A stretch of DNA of 64,000 nt from Wenzhouxiangella sp. XN79A (GTDB lineage: Bacteria > Pseudomonadota > Gammaproteobacteria > Xanthomonadales > Wenzhouxiangellaceae), in NCBI RefSeq assembly GCF_012272825.1, contig NZ_JAAWWS010000136.1, forward strand, positions 31,946-95,945, in the 5' to 3' direction. Under the pieces are notes generated by a model. That model made no database searches and had not been told where the DNA came from. It was given only the letters and a program-made list of their open reading frames with translations. The translations under genes were made by a program, and so were the position numbers. Shown here piece by piece: positions 45,936 through 55,434 of this stretch (positions are counted from its first letter, which is position 1; every line of letters starts with the position of its first letter).

Positions 45936-46505
45936 TCATTTCATCATCTTCTTCGCCGTGCGCACCACCGCGCCGATCAGCGGCAGGTGTTCGTAGAGGC
46001 CGCCGGCGGCGTCCCAGAAGTCCTGGTGGAGGACGACCCGGCCGTCGTCGTCGAAGCGCAGGTGGGTCATGCCGATGGTCTTCGAGTCGATCTTCATGCC
46101 GAAGGCCGAGGTCGCGAAGTGCATGTCCCAGCGCACGTAGACATCGACGCCGTCGCGGAGCGTCCGATGCACGATGACCTCGCTGCTGTCGAGCTTTTCG
46201 CCGGTCGCGCCCATGTAGTCGGCCACGGCGCGGCCGGTCGTCAGCGTCAGCAGGGTGTCGTTGAAATACACCTCCTCGGCGTACAGCGCCGCCATGCGCT
46301 CGGCGGTATCCGACCGGGTCAGGTCGGCGAACACCTCGCCGAATTCCCGCAGGCCGGCGTCGATGGCGGCGGTCGAGCCGGGATGGGTTTCGAGTGCGTC
46401 GTGGTACGCGGCCATGGCGGGTTCTCCCGAGGGTCGGGCCCACCAGAACCAGAGCGCCAGCAGCACCAGGGCAACGGCGGACAGGAGGATCAGGGTGCGA
46501 AGCAT
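45936..46505 (-). CDS. Membrane-anchored NTF2/SnoaL-like protein
   Basis: 189 residues. One N-terminal membrane helix or uncleaved signal (LILLSAVALVLLALWFWW, 5-22), then a NTF2-like alpha+beta barrel: helices around 40-75 (FADLTRSDTAERMAALYAEE), VYFNDTLLTLTTGRA, and a beta sheet with VIVHRTLRDGVDVYVRWDMHF and GMTHLRFDDDGRVVLHQDFWD (shown in parts). Members bind small molecules or act as hydratases; no specific role can be named. Convergent with cytochrome b, separated by the heptamer hairpin. Confidence 0.78.
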   Translation of the reverse strand: MLRTLILLSAVALVLLALWFWWARPSGEPAMAAYHDALETHPGSTAAIDAGLREFGEVFADLTRSDTAERMAALYAEEVYFNDTLLTLTTGRAVADYMGATGEKLDSSEVIVHRTLRDGVDVYVRWDMHFATSAFGMKIDSKTIGMTHLRFDDDGRVVLHQDFWDAAGGLYEHLPLIGAVVRTAKKMMK

Positions 46506-46648
46506 GAGCAGATTCTGGATGCAGGTCGTAACGTCGCGGTGAAGGCGGCTCGGCCCGGGGCGATCAGCATACGCGGTTCACGATGGATTCACCACGGGGG
46601 CCGAGCATCCGGTACTCTTCCGCCAGCAGTCCGACATACGCAGCGCTC

Positions 46649-47557
46649 ATGATCAAGACCATTCTTGCCTGGTTCGACACCGCCCAACTCGAGCCGGGTG
46701 TCGCCGACCACCGGATCGACCTGACCCGCGTCGTGCCGTTCATCGGCCTGCACCTGGCCTGCCTGGCGGTGTTCTGGGTCGGCGTCTCGCCGATCGCCGT
46801 GGCGGTCTGCATCGCCAGCTACCTGGTGCGGATGTTCGCGATCACGGCGTTCTACCACCGCTACTTCGCCCACCGCGCGTTCCGCACCTCGCGACCGGTT
46901 CAGTTCCTGTTCGCGCTGATCGGCGCCAGCTCGACCCAGCGCGGGCCGCTGTGGTGGGCCGCCCACCACCGGCGCCACCACAAGCATTCCGACCGCAAGG
47001 GCGACCCGCACACGCCGCGCAAGGGCCTGTTCTGGTCGCACATGGGCTGGTTCATGAGCCGCCGGCATTTCGCTACCGAGTGGGAGCAGATCCCGGATCT
47101 CGCGAAGTATCCCGAGCTGCGCTGGCTGGACCGCTTCGACCTGGTCGTTCCGGTGCTCTTTGCCGTCGCGCTGTTCGGGCTGGGCGCCTGGCTGGAACGG
47201 GCCGCGCCGGGGCTCGGCACCAGCGGCGGCCAGATGCTGGTCTGGGGCTACTTCATCTCCACCGTGGTGCTGATCCACGTCACGCTCACCATCAACTCGC
47301 TGGCCCACAAGTTCGGCCGCCGTCGCTACGACACGCGCGACGATTCGCGCAACAACGTGTGGCTGGCGCTGCTGACGCTGGGCGAGGGCTGGCACAACAA
47401 CCACCACCACTTTCCGGGCGCGGCGCGCCAGGGCTTCTACTGGTGGGAGCTCGACATCAGCTATCTGACGCTGAAGGTGATGTCGTGGTTCGGGCTGGTC
47501 TCCGACCTGAAGCCGGTACCGACGGCCATTCGCGAAACCCGGCGCCTGCGCCGATGA
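46649..47557 (+). CDS. Acyl-CoA/acyl-lipid delta-9-type fatty acid desaturase
   Basis: 302-residue membrane di-iron desaturase. The three His boxes are clear: HRYFAHR, HRRHHKHSD and HNNHHHFPG, with helices around 22-55, 75-95, 165-185 and 195-215. It introduces a double bond that the downstream cyclopropane/methyl transferases could use. The ATG at 46649 gives the family N-terminus; the frame is open 22 codons upstream without an SD. Its stop overlaps the FAD oxidoreductase start (ATGA), beginning a tightly packed lipid-modification operon. Confidence 0.93.
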   Translation: MIKTILAWFDTAQLEPGVADHRIDLTRVVPFIGLHLACLAVFWVGVSPIAVAVCIASYLVRMFAITAFYHRYFAHRAFRTSRPVQFLFALIGASSTQRGPLWWAAHHRRHHKHSDRKGDPHTPRKGLFWSHMGWFMSRRHFATEWEQIPDLAKYPELRWLDRFDLVVPVLFAVALFGLGAWLERAAPGLGTSGGQMLVWGYFISTVVLIHVTLTINSLAHKFGRRRYDTRDDSRNNVWLALLTLGEGWHNNHHHFPGAARQGFYWWELDISYLTLKVMSWFGLVSDLKPVPTAIRETRRLRR

Positions 47558-48837
47558 GCCGGATCGCGGTGGTCGGCGCGGGGGTGGCCGGCCTGTACGC
47601 GGCCTGGCACCTGGCCGCCGACCACGGCCACGAGGTCACGCTGATCGAGGCCGGTGATCGGCCGGGCGGTCACGCCGACAGCCATCGCGTGCAGGCCGAG
47701 GGCATGCCCGAGCCGGTCGACGTCGATACCGGTTTCATCGTCTTCAACCACCGCCACTACCCGCATTTCAGCGCCTGGCTCGAGCGGCTGGGCGTGGCCA
47801 GCCACGCCAGCGACATGAGCTTCGGGGTGTGCTGCGAGCCGAGCGGCCTGGAGTACAACGCCACCTCGCTGGATACCCTGTTCTGCCAGCGCCGCAACCT
47901 GGCCTCGCCGCGCTTCCTCGGGATGGTCGCCGGGATTCTCCGGTTCTATCGCCGGGCGCCGCGGCTGCTCGATACGCTCGACGAGTCGGTCACCCTCGGG
48001 GAGTGGCTCGACGGGCCGGATTCGCCCGGCCAGGCGTTTGCCGACGACCACCTGGTGCCGATGGCCTCGGCGCTGTGGTCGTCGCCGTCGTCGCGGGTGC
48101 GGCAGTTTCCGATGCGCTACCTGCTGGAGTTCATGCGCAACCACGACATGCTGCAGGTCGACGGCCGGCCGCAGTGGCGCACGGTCACCGGCGGCAGTCA
48201 ACGTTATGTCGAGGCCGCGCTGCGTTCGTTCGGCGGTCGGCTGCGGGTCGCAACGCCGGTCCGCGCGGTCGAGCGGCTGGAGGGGAAGGGCGTGCGGGTC
48301 GTGCTCGACGACGGCCCGATCGAGGTCGATCACGTCATCCTGGCCTGCCACGCCGACCAGGCCCTCGCGCTGCTCGGCGGCTCGGCCACCGGCACCGAAC
48401 GCGACGTGCTGCAGCATTTCGACTACGAAGACAACGACACCGTCCTGCACACCGATGCCTCCCGGATGCCGCGCCAGGCCAAGGCCTGGGCGGCCTGGAC
48501 GGTTCGTCGGGACGCCGGCGGCGATCCGGACCGGGCCGCGATCTCCTACTGGATGAACCGCCTGCAGGGCCTGCCCGACGACGTGCCGCTGATCGTCTCG
48601 CTGAACCAGACCGAGCGGATCGATCCCGATCGCATCCTGATCCGGCGGGCCTACCGTCATCCGGTCTACACGCCGGCGATGCGCCGGGCCCAGGCCCGGA
48701 TCGAAGAGATCGACGGCGTCGACCGCGTCTCCTTCGCCGGCGCCGGCTGGGGCTGGGGCTTTCACGAGGACGCGGTCCGGTCGGCGGTGCGGGCGATCGC
48801 CGGGCTGCCGTCGAGCGTTCGCGATGTGGCGGCCTGA
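47554..48837 (+). CDS. FAD-dependent oxidoreductase (amine-oxidase-like), lipid operon
   Basis: 427 residues. The dinucleotide-binding motif [16 protein letters not shown] is at the N-terminus, GDRPGGHADSHRV near 35-47, and GAGWGWGFHEDAVRSA near the C-terminus completes the FAD site. Proteins of this type regularly accompany DUF1365 and CFA-type genes in proteobacteria and are thought to modify unsaturated or cyclopropane acyl chains; the exact reaction is unknown. The ATG overlaps the desaturase stop. The 3' end overlaps DUF1365 by 14 bp. Confidence 0.88.
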   Translation: MSRIAVVGAGVAGLYAAWHLAADHGHEVTLIEAGDRPGGHADSHRVQAEGMPEPVDVDTGFIVFNHRHYPHFSAWLERLGVASHASDMSFGVCCEPSGLEYNATSLDTLFCQRRNLASPRFLGMVAGILRFYRRAPRLLDTLDESVTLGEWLDGPDSPGQAFADDHLVPMASALWSSPSSRVRQFPMRYLLEFMRNHDMLQVDGRPQWRTVTGGSQRYVEAALRSFGGRLRVATPVRAVERLEGKGVRVVLDDGPIEVDHVILACHADQALALLGGSATGTERDVLQHFDYEDNDTVLHTDASRMPRQAKAWAAWTVRRDAGGDPDRAAISYWMNRLQGLPDDVPLIVSLNQTERIDPDRILIRRAYRHPVYTPAMRRAQARIEEIDGVDRVSFAGAGWGWGFHEDAVRSAVRAIAGLPSSVRDVAA

Positions 48838-49609
48838 AGACCAGTACGGAACCGGCACCGTCTGGCACCGCCGGCGGGCGCCCAGGGATCACGCCTTCGC
48901 CTATCGGCTCTGGTTCAGCCTGCTCGACGTCGACCGGCTCGACGAACGCTTCGCGCGTTCGCGGCTGTGGTCGCGGGGACGGTTCGGGCTGGTCCGGTTC
49001 CGCCGTGCCGACTACTTCCGGCCCGAAGTGGCCTCGCTCGGCGACGCGGTTCGCGACCGCATCGAGCGCGAACTCGGCGAGAGGCCCGGCGGCCCGATCC
49101 GCATGCTCACCCACTTGCGCCAGTGGGGCCTGTGCTTCAATCCGGTGACCTTCTACTTCGCCCATCGCGCCGACGGCGCGCTGCTGGCGATCCTGGCCGA
49201 AGTCCACAACACCCCGTGGGGCGAGCGGCATGCCTACGTCCTGGACGCCCGCGACCGGACCGGGCCGACGTACCGGTTCGGCTTCGCCAAGGCCTTCCAC
49301 GTCTCGCCGTTCCTGCCGATGGACATGGACTACGACTGGACATTCACGCTCGAGGACCAGCGGGTTGTCGTTCACATGCGGGTCACCCGTGGCGGTCAAG
49401 ACTTCTTCCAGGCCGGGATGCGACTCGCGCTGGCCGAGCTCGATCCCGCGGCAATGCGTCGCCTCCCGTTGACTTTTCCTCTGCAGGCCGTAAAAGTGGC
49501 CGGCGGTATCTACTGGCAAGCGCTCAGGTTGTATGTCAAGCGAATCCCCTTCCACGACCACCCGCGGACGCACGCCGACGGGTCCGGAGATCGGCGTGAC
49601 GAACGCTGA
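48824..49609 (+). CDS. DUF1365 family protein
   Basis: 261 residues. Family signatures: an N-terminal GTVWHRRRAPRDHAFAYRLW, LTHLRQWGLCFNPVTFYF near 89-106, and the EVHNTPWGERHAYVL segment near 126-140. DUF1365 genes co-occur with CFA-synthase-like and FAD genes; an activity has not been established to my knowledge. It shares 14 bp with the FAD gene upstream and 14 bp with cfa downstream, so translation of the three is likely coupled. Confidence 0.9.
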   Translation: MWRPEDQYGTGTVWHRRRAPRDHAFAYRLWFSLLDVDRLDERFARSRLWSRGRFGLVRFRRADYFRPEVASLGDAVRDRIERELGERPGGPIRMLTHLRQWGLCFNPVTFYFAHRADGALLAILAEVHNTPWGERHAYVLDARDRTGPTYRFGFAKAFHVSPFLPMDMDYDWTFTLEDQRVVVHMRVTRGGQDFFQAGMRLALAELDPAAMRRLPLTFPLQAVKVAGGIYWQALRLYVKRIPFHDHPRTHADGSGDRRDER

Positions 49610-50846
49610 GTCACCCACCGCGGCCTCGCCGACCGGGCGCGGCGCCGCGCTGTCGCGCTGGTGCCGCGCGCGGGTGCTGGCCCGCCTGGCCACGCTCGAC
49701 GGCGGCGAGTTGATCCTTCGCGATCCCGACGGCGAGCACCGGGTCGGTCGCGCCACCGGCCTGACCGCGGAGATCCAGGTCCACGACCTCGGCTTCTGGC
49801 GGATGATGGCGACCGGCGGCAGCGTCGGCGCCGCCGAGGCCTACATGGCCGAGCTCTGGGACAGCCCGGACCTGGTCGCCGCGATCCGTGTGCTGGCCGC
49901 CAGCCGGGACGCGCTGGCCGACATGGAGAAGGGCGCCGCGCGCCTGTACGGCGGGTTGCTGAAGGTCCTGCACCGCTTCAACCGCAACAGCCTGGCCGGC
50001 AGCCGGCGCAACATCGCCGCGCACTACGACCTCGGCAACGCGTTCTTCGCCGAGTGGCTGGACGCGCGCATGCAGTATTCCTCGGGCATCTACAGCGCGC
50101 CGGACGCTTCGCTGGAGCAGGCCCAGGAGACCAAGCTGGCGCGCATCGCCGAGCGCCTGTCGCTGGGCCCCGACGACCACCTGCTGGAAATCGGCACCGG
50201 CTGGGGCGGGCTGGCGATCTACATGGCCGGCACCACCGGCTGCCGGGTGACCACCACCACCATCTCGAAGGAACAGCACGCCCACGCCGTCGAGGCCGTC
50301 CGCATGGCCGGGCTGTCCGACCGCGTCGAGGTGCTGCTGAAGGACTACCGCGATCTCGAGGGCAGCTACGACAAGCTGGTCTCGGTGGAGATGATCGAGG
50401 CGGTCGGGGCCGAGTACCTGGACACCTACCTCGACACCATCCGCGCGCGGCTCAAGCCCGACGGCCTGGCGTTGATCCAGGCGATCACGATCGAGGACTT
50501 CCGCTACGCCGAGGCGCTGAAAAGCGTGGACTTCATCAAGCGCTACATCTTTCCCGGCAGTTTCATTCCCTCGGTGTCGGCGATCACCGCATCGATGGCG
50601 CGGGCCACCGACCTGGGCCTGATCGAGCTGTACGACTTCGGCGAGTCCTATGCGCGCACGCTGCGTGCCTGGCGCCAGCGCTTCGAGGCGGCCTGGGCGC
50701 GGATCGCGCCGATGGGCTTCGACGAGACCTTCCGCCGCCGCTGGCGCTTCTACCTGGCCTACTGCGAGGGCGGGTTCATGGAGCGCGCGATCAGCGACGT
50801 CCAGCTGGTGCTGGCGCGTCCGGGCTACCGGAAACCCGGCGCGTGA
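49596..50846 (+). CDS. cfa: Cyclopropane-fatty-acyl-phospholipid synthase
   Basis: SAM-dependent enzyme that methylenates cis double bonds of membrane phospholipids, 416 residues. N-terminal lipid-binding domain at about 15-120 (GGELILRDPDGEHRVG, FWRMMATGGSVGAAEAYMAE); catalytic domain with YSSGIYSAPDASLEQAQ, SAM motif LEIGTGWGGLAIYMA, and EMIEAVGAEYLDTYL. The GTG at 49596 with GGAGA upstream is chosen; an ATG at 49533 would overlap DUF1365 by 77 bp and add a Ser/Thr-rich extension. It overlaps DUF2878 by 4 bp (GTGA). Confidence 0.93.
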   Translation: MTNAESPTAASPTGRGAALSRWCRARVLARLATLDGGELILRDPDGEHRVGRATGLTAEIQVHDLGFWRMMATGGSVGAAEAYMAELWDSPDLVAAIRVLAASRDALADMEKGAARLYGGLLKVLHRFNRNSLAGSRRNIAAHYDLGNAFFAEWLDARMQYSSGIYSAPDASLEQAQETKLARIAERLSLGPDDHLLEIGTGWGGLAIYMAGTTGCRVTTTTISKEQHAHAVEAVRMAGLSDRVEVLLKDYRDLEGSYDKLVSVEMIEAVGAEYLDTYLDTIRARLKPDGLALIQAITIEDFRYAEALKSVDFIKRYIFPGSFIPSVSAITASMARATDLGLIELYDFGESYARTLRAWRQRFEAAWARIAPMGFDETFRRRWRFYLAYCEGGFMERAISDVQLVLARPGYRKPGA

Positions 50847-51439
50847 TCGCCGGGCGGCGCGAGTTCTGGGTCAACCAGGCCTTCTTCCAGCTTGCCTGGC
50901 CGGCCTGCGTCATCGGGCCGGCGTTCGGCCTGCTGTGGCCGGCCGCGCTGCTGATCGCAGGCTTCCTGGCCTGGCAGCTTCAGCCCGTGCGGCGACACCC
51001 GGACGATGTCCGCACGCTGGCCGCGTTCGTCGCGATGGGGCTGGTGTTCGACACGGCCTGGGTCCAGCTCGGCCTGGTCGCCTATACCGCGGCGGTTCCG
51101 TTCGAGGGCCTGCAGCCGGCCTGGCTGACCGGCCTGTGGATCGCGCTGGCGCTGACCGTTCACCATTCACTGGCGGTGTTCCGCGAGCGCTGGTGGCTGT
51201 GGGTGCTGCTGGCCAGCGTGGCCTCGCCGTTGTCCTATACGATGGCCGCGCGGGTCGGCGCGATCGAGTGGACGGCAGCGCCGTGGCTGGTCGTGCTGGC
51301 CATCGGTCCGTTCTGGGGCCTGGCCACCGGTCTGCTGTTCCTGCGTGCCCGCGGCGCCGACCGGGCCCGAACCGGGTCGGCCGCCGGCGCGGCCGCAGCC
51401 ACACCGACCACCGCCACTACGGAGACCGTGAACGGATGA
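50843..51439 (+). CDS. DUF2878 integral membrane protein
   Basis: 198 residues with about six hydrophobic helices (11-30, 32-45, 57-78, 92-108, 117-135, 140-165) and a disordered Ala/Thr tail. FWVNQAFFQLAWPACV and FDTAWVQLGLVAY match DUF2878, which is regularly found with CFA-type genes. Function unknown; perhaps a lipid or substrate-handling membrane partner. The GTG at 50843 overlaps the cfa stop; the frame continues upstream through cfa but that part is a shadow. Confidence 0.85.
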   Translation: MIAGRREFWVNQAFFQLAWPACVIGPAFGLLWPAALLIAGFLAWQLQPVRRHPDDVRTLAAFVAMGLVFDTAWVQLGLVAYTAAVPFEGLQPAWLTGLWIALALTVHHSLAVFRERWWLWVLLASVASPLSYTMAARVGAIEWTAAPWLVVLAIGPFWGLATGLLFLRARGADRARTGSAAGAAAATPTTATTETVNG

Positions 51440-51470
51440 CTTCAGACCATCTCGAAGCCGAGGGCCGCCG

Positions 51471-52499
51471 ATGAGTGCGATCGACTGGGCCGAAAAGGGC
51501 TGGCTGCCCGACGCGCTGATTCGCCGGGGTATCCGGCGCCTGCTGCGCGAGCGCCTGCGCGAGGAGTTCGCCGACGACGTCGAGCGTCACGGCCAGGTCT
51601 TCGAGCGGCGCATCCACGAGCTGCGCGAGTCCGACATCGCGCTGGAAACCGAGGCCGCCAACGAGCAGCACTACGAAGTGCCGGCCGGGTTCTACGAGCT
51701 GTCGCTGGGCAAGCACCTGAAATACTCCTCGGCCTATTTCCCGCCCGGCGTCGAGGCGCTGACCGAGGCCGAAGCCGCGATGCTCGCGCTGACCTGCGAG
51801 CGGGCCGCGCTGGCCGACGGCCAGCGGGTGCTCGAACTCGGCTGCGGCTGGGGTTCGCTGACCCTGTGGATGGCCGAGCAGTATCCGGCCTCGAGAATCA
51901 TCGGCGTGTCCAACTCCGCCTCGCAGCGCGAACACATCCTGAAGCGCGCCGAAGAGCGCGGCCTGGACAACGTCGAGATCCTGACCCGCGACGTCAACCG
52001 ACTCGAACTCGACGAGCGCTTCGACCGGGTCGTCTCGGTCGAGATGTTCGAGCACGTGCGCAATTACCAGCGTCTGCTCGAACGGATCGCCGGCTGGCTG
52101 ACCGACGACGGGCGGCTGTTCGTACACGTGTTCTGTCACCGCTACCTGATGTACCCGTTCGAAACCGAGGGCGACAACAACTGGATGGGTCGGCATTTCT
52201 TCACCGGCGGTCTGATGCCCTCGGCCGACACCTTCTTCCGCTTCCAGGATCACCTGCGCGTGACGGACCGCTGGCTGGTCGACGGCCGCCACTACGCGAA
52301 GACCTCGCGGGCCTGGCTGGATCGGCTGGATCGCAATCGCGAGCGCGCCCTGGCGCTGTTCGAGAACGACGGCACCGACGTGCCGGCGAAGGTCCGGGTC
52401 CAGCGCTGGCGGATGTTCTTCATGGCGTGCGAGGAGCTGTTCGCGTTCAACGGCGGCTCGGAGTGGCTGGTGGCCCACTATCGATTCCAGAAGCGCTGA
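51471..52499 (+). CDS. Second CFA-family SAM-dependent methyltransferase
   Basis: 342 residues. It lacks the N-terminal lipid domain of Cfa but has the same catalytic fold: NEQHYEVPAGFYELSLG, YSSAYFPPGVEALTEAE, SAM motif LELGCGWGSLTLWMA, and VEMFEHVRNYQRLLERI. Its C-terminal part (GDNNWMGRHFFTGGLMPSAD) is typical of this shorter paralogue. It may methylate unsaturated acyl chains rather than form a ring. It lies 31 bp after DUF2878 and 6 bp before the sensor kinase gene. Confidence 0.88.
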   Translation: MSAIDWAEKGWLPDALIRRGIRRLLRERLREEFADDVERHGQVFERRIHELRESDIALETEAANEQHYEVPAGFYELSLGKHLKYSSAYFPPGVEALTEAEAAMLALTCERAALADGQRVLELGCGWGSLTLWMAEQYPASRIIGVSNSASQREHILKRAEERGLDNVEILTRDVNRLELDERFDRVVSVEMFEHVRNYQRLLERIAGWLTDDGRLFVHVFCHRYLMYPFETEGDNNWMGRHFFTGGLMPSADTFFRFQDHLRVTDRWLVDGRHYAKTSRAWLDRLDRNRERALALFENDGTDVPAKVRVQRWRMFFMACEELFAFNGGSEWLVAHYRFQKR

Positions 52500-52505
52500 T
52501 CCGTC

Positions 52506-53837
52506 GTGGACGGGCTGAACCGGTTCTTCAAGGGCAGCATCAAGGCCAAGCTGGTCAAGGTGTTCGTCATCCAGGTCGCGGCCATCTCGGCGGCGACCGT
52601 GCTCGGGGTCTATGCCGCGGCGGTGATCGTCGAGCGCGGCCTCGTGCAGGAGGCACTCAGCGGCGAGGCCGAGCACTTCTGGACCCATCGCGCGGCCGAT
52701 CCCGACTTCCCGCTGCCCAACACCGAGAACCTGGTCGGCTACCTGTCCGGGCCCGGCGTGGAGGCCGAACTGCCCGAGTGGCTGGAGGGCATCGGGCCCG
52801 GCTTCGGCCGGGTGCGCAAGGGCGACAGCACGCCGGTGCTGCACGTGACCGAGCGCGACGGCCATCACCTGTACCTGGTGTTCGACGAGAACCAGGTCTC
52901 CAACCTGGCGTTCTACTTCGGCATCGCGCCACTGACCGGCGTGCTGCTGGTGATCTACGTGCTGTCGTGGATGGCCTACCTGATGAGCCGGCGGGCGGTG
53001 TCGGCCGTGGTGCAGCTGGCCGAGGTCGTGCGAAGCTTCGACTTCCAGGAAGGCCGCTTCGAGCAGATGCACTTCGACGAACTGGCCGACATCAGCGACC
53101 CGGAAGTGCTGGCGCTGGTCAACGCCTTCGACCAGTTCACCACTCGCCTGGAACGCTTCGTGGCCCGCGAGCGCAATTTCACCCGCAATGCCTCGCACGA
53201 GCTGCGCACGCCGCTGGCGGTGCTCAAGGCCAACCTGGACCTGGTCCGCAAGAACCCCGAATCACCGCGCCTGCCGGAAACCATCGAGCGGATGAGCCGG
53301 ACCGTGCGCGACATGGAATCGCTGGTCGAGACCCTGCTGCTGCTGGCGCGCGAGTCGGAGTCCAAGCTGTCGTGGTCGTCGGTGGTGCTCAATGACCTGG
53401 TCGCCGATCAGCTCGAACAGGTCGAAAAGGCGATCGCCCGGCCCGCCGTCAAGACCGAGTTCCATGCCGAGTGCCTGCTGGAGACCGAGGCGCCCGAGCG
53501 CGTGCTCGGCATCATCTTCCACAACCTGCTGCGCAACGCGCTGACCTTCACCGAGCAGGGCACCGTCAGCATCCACATCGATGCCCACTCGGTGACCGTG
53601 CGCGACACCGGCTGCGGGATGACCGAGGAGGACCTCGAGCGCGCGTTCGAGCCGTTCTACCGCGCCCACGATCGATCGAACGAGGGTTACGGCCTCGGCC
53701 TGGCGATCGTGGCCCGGCTGTGCCGCCGCTTCGGCTGGCCGCTGGAAGCCGAGAGCGAGGTCGGCGTCGGTACCTCGTTCCGGGTCAACTTCCCGAAGGC
53801 GCGCCGACTGGCCTTCGTCGGCCGGGAAAGCCGATAG
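52506..53837 (+). CDS. Sensor histidine kinase, no adjacent response regulator
   Basis: 443 residues. TM1 at about 17-42 and TM2 at about 136-161 enclose a periplasmic sensor of about 90 residues. Then come a linker, HisKA with phospho-acceptor His231 in [13 protein letters not shown], and a HATPase domain with N box HNLLRNAL, G1 [12 protein letters not shown] and G2 GYGLGLAIV. The GTG at 52506 follows the methyltransferase by 6 bp, so it is co-transcribed with the lipid operon. The cognate regulator must be encoded elsewhere. Confidence 0.9.
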   Translation: MDGLNRFFKGSIKAKLVKVFVIQVAAISAATVLGVYAAAVIVERGLVQEALSGEAEHFWTHRAADPDFPLPNTENLVGYLSGPGVEAELPEWLEGIGPGFGRVRKGDSTPVLHVTERDGHHLYLVFDENQVSNLAFYFGIAPLTGVLLVIYVLSWMAYLMSRRAVSAVVQLAEVVRSFDFQEGRFEQMHFDELADISDPEVLALVNAFDQFTTRLERFVARERNFTRNASHELRTPLAVLKANLDLVRKNPESPRLPETIERMSRTVRDMESLVETLLLLARESESKLSWSSVVLNDLVADQLEQVEKAIARPAVKTEFHAECLLETEAPERVLGIIFHNLLRNALTFTEQGTVSIHIDAHSVTVRDTGCGMTEEDLERAFEPFYRAHDRSNEGYGLGLAIVARLCRRFGWPLEAESEVGVGTSFRVNFPKARRLAFVGRESR

Positions 53838-53949
53838 CCCGACGCCCGGTCTGTCTCTTCGAACAGCGCTGCCGCCGTTCACGGTCCACCGACCGGGCGC
53901 GCGGCATCGTTTGCATCCAGTCCTTCGTATCGGTCCAGGAGAGTGCGTG

Positions 53950-54534
53950 ATGAGCAAGGTCGTTGAAGAAGTTCTCGAAGCCAATTCCCGCTACGCCGCC
54001 GACTTCGGCGACAAGGGAAGACTGCCCATGCCGCCGGGGCGGCAGTTCGCCATCCTCACCTGCATGGACGCGCGGCTGGACCCGGCCAGGTATGCCGGCC
54101 TGGCCGAGGGCGATGCCCACGTGATCCGCAATGCCGGGGGACGGGCCAGCGACGACGCGATCCGCTCGCTGGTGATTTCCTACAAGCTGCTCGGCACCCG
54201 CGAATGGTTCGTGATCCACCACACCGACTGCGGCATGGAGACCTTTTCCTCCGAGATCATGGCCGAACTGCTGGCCGGCAGCCTGGAGACGGCCAGCATC
54301 GACGAGAACGGCTGGAGCGACCCCGGCACCGGCGGCGGAACCGACGAGGGTCGCTACCTGCAGTGGCTGACCATCTCCGACCTGGCCGGCAGCGTGGTCG
54401 AGGACGTCCGGCGCATTCGGGCCAACCCGATGGTGCCGGGCCGGATCCCGATCCACGGCTACATCTACGACTGCGCCACCGGAAAGCTGATCGAAGTGCC
54501 GGAAGCGACCCGGGCCGGCCAGCCCACCGCGTAG
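53950..54534 (+). CDS. Beta-class carbonic anhydrase
   Basis: 194-residue zinc enzyme interconverting CO2 and bicarbonate. Zinc ligands Cys38, His91 and Cys94 are in CMDARLD and HHTDCGM; Asp40-Arg42 form the conserved dyad. [14 protein letters not shown] is the usual following motif. This is the short, single-domain type. AGGAGAG lies upstream; GTG at 53947 is an alternative start one codon earlier. Bicarbonate is a known cofactor of CFA synthase, but the link to the preceding operon is only suggestive. Confidence 0.9.
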   Translation: MSKVVEEVLEANSRYAADFGDKGRLPMPPGRQFAILTCMDARLDPARYAGLAEGDAHVIRNAGGRASDDAIRSLVISYKLLGTREWFVIHHTDCGMETFSSEIMAELLAGSLETASIDENGWSDPGTGGGTDEGRYLQWLTISDLAGSVVEDVRRIRANPMVPGRIPIHGYIYDCATGKLIEVPEATRAGQPTA

Positions 54535-54563
54535 GCGCGGCGGGGCCGGGGAGTCACGAAACG

Positions 54564-55031
54564 TCAGCGGGTCCGGTCACGCCGGGCCCGCTCGGTTTCG
54601 CTGTAGCGGGCGTACATGTCCATCAGCACGCTTCGGAACCGGCCGCTGTAGCCGGCCGCCACGCCGAGCGCCAGCGACACCAGTGCGGCCCGATCGGGGT
54701 GGTCGCGGACCCAGTCGCTGAGTACCGGGTCGGCGTGCTCGCGCAGATACGATTCCAGCTCCTCGCCGAGCTCGAAATCCGACTGGCTCGGCGGCGGCGT
54801 GCTGCGGGTCCGGTTGGCCAGCTTCGCGCCGATCAGCACCAGCGCGATCAGCACGATTCCGCAGGCCGCGGTGACCAGTGCGGCCAGGTTGGGCGGCAGC
54901 GATTCGCGGAAGGTGAAGTACCCGGCCACGCCGAGAAAGGCGAACACGCACAGCGCCAGCGGGATGACCAGCGCGGTGGCGAGCACGCCGGTCTCGGCGC
55001 GTTGTTTGAGTTTCCCGACCATCGAGATCAT
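54564..55031 (-). CDS. YqjE-like membrane protein (phage-holin-3-like fold)
   Basis: 155 residues with two adjacent membrane helices at about 17-38 and 45-68, a Pro/Ser linker, and a soluble C-terminal region with SDWVRDHPDRAALVSLALGVAAGY. It directly follows a DUF883/YqjD-like gene on the minus strand (34 bp gap), the order seen for yqjD-yqjE in enterics, where the pair is stress-induced and membrane-associated. GGGAGC precedes the ATG at 55031. Confidence 0.65.
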   Translation of the reverse strand: MISMVGKLKQRAETGVLATALVIPLALCVFAFLGVAGYFTFRESLPPNLAALVTAACGIVLIALVLIGAKLANRTRSTPPPSQSDFELGEELESYLREHADPVLSDWVRDHPDRAALVSLALGVAAGYSGRFRSVLMDMYARYSETERARRDRTR

Positions 55032-55065
55032 CGAGCGCTCCCGTGCAGCATCCGGCCCGCCCGCT

Positions 55066-55341
55066 TCAGCGGTCGAGCAGCTTGCCCAGCATGAAGCCGA
55101 TGCCCAGCGCCGCGGCAATGCTGGTCATCGGCCGGTCCTCGACTTCCTTTTCGAACGCGCCCCAGGTTTCGCGGGCCTGTTCGCGGGAGCGGTTGGCGGC
55201 CGAGCGGACGCGCTGCCGACCCTCGTCGGACGCGCTATGGGCAATCCGACCGACGGTCTCGCCGATGCTGGCCAGCTCGTCCTTCAGCGTTGCGAATTCG
55301 GCTTTCAGTTCCTGCAGTTCCTTTTCGGTTGCACTTGCCAT
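55066..55341 (-). CDS. DUF883 / YqjD-ElaB family ribosome-membrane protein
   Basis: 91 residues. A charged coiled coil (EKELQELKAEFATLKDELAS, about 6-25) and amphipathic helix are followed by a C-terminal Gly-rich tail-anchor helix (TSIAAALGIGFMLGKLLDR). YqjD and ElaB of E. coli are stationary-phase proteins that tether ribosomes to the inner membrane. A strong AAGGAG precedes the ATG at 55341; an upstream in-frame start has none. Confidence 0.85.
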   Translation of the reverse strand: MASATEKELQELKAEFATLKDELASIGETVGRIAHSASDEGRQRVRSAANRSREQARETWGAFEKEVEDRPMTSIAAALGIGFMLGKLLDR

Positions 55342-55434
55342 GATGGCTCCTTGGGTGGGTGGGTTCGTGGATTCGGAGCGCGCAGTCTGCGTCGACGGCA
55401 CGCTCCGCTGAATCGATGAATGGTGTCGGGTGCA

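Noticed and set aside
46951..47553. N-terminal extension of the FAD oxidoreductase
   Set aside because: It is an out-of-frame shadow of the desaturase; the dinucleotide-binding motif starts at the ATG at 47554.
49661..50842. Large fusion protein ending in DUF2878
   Set aside because: The upstream two thirds is a shadow frame of cfa; DUF2878 starts at the GTG overlapping the cfa stop.
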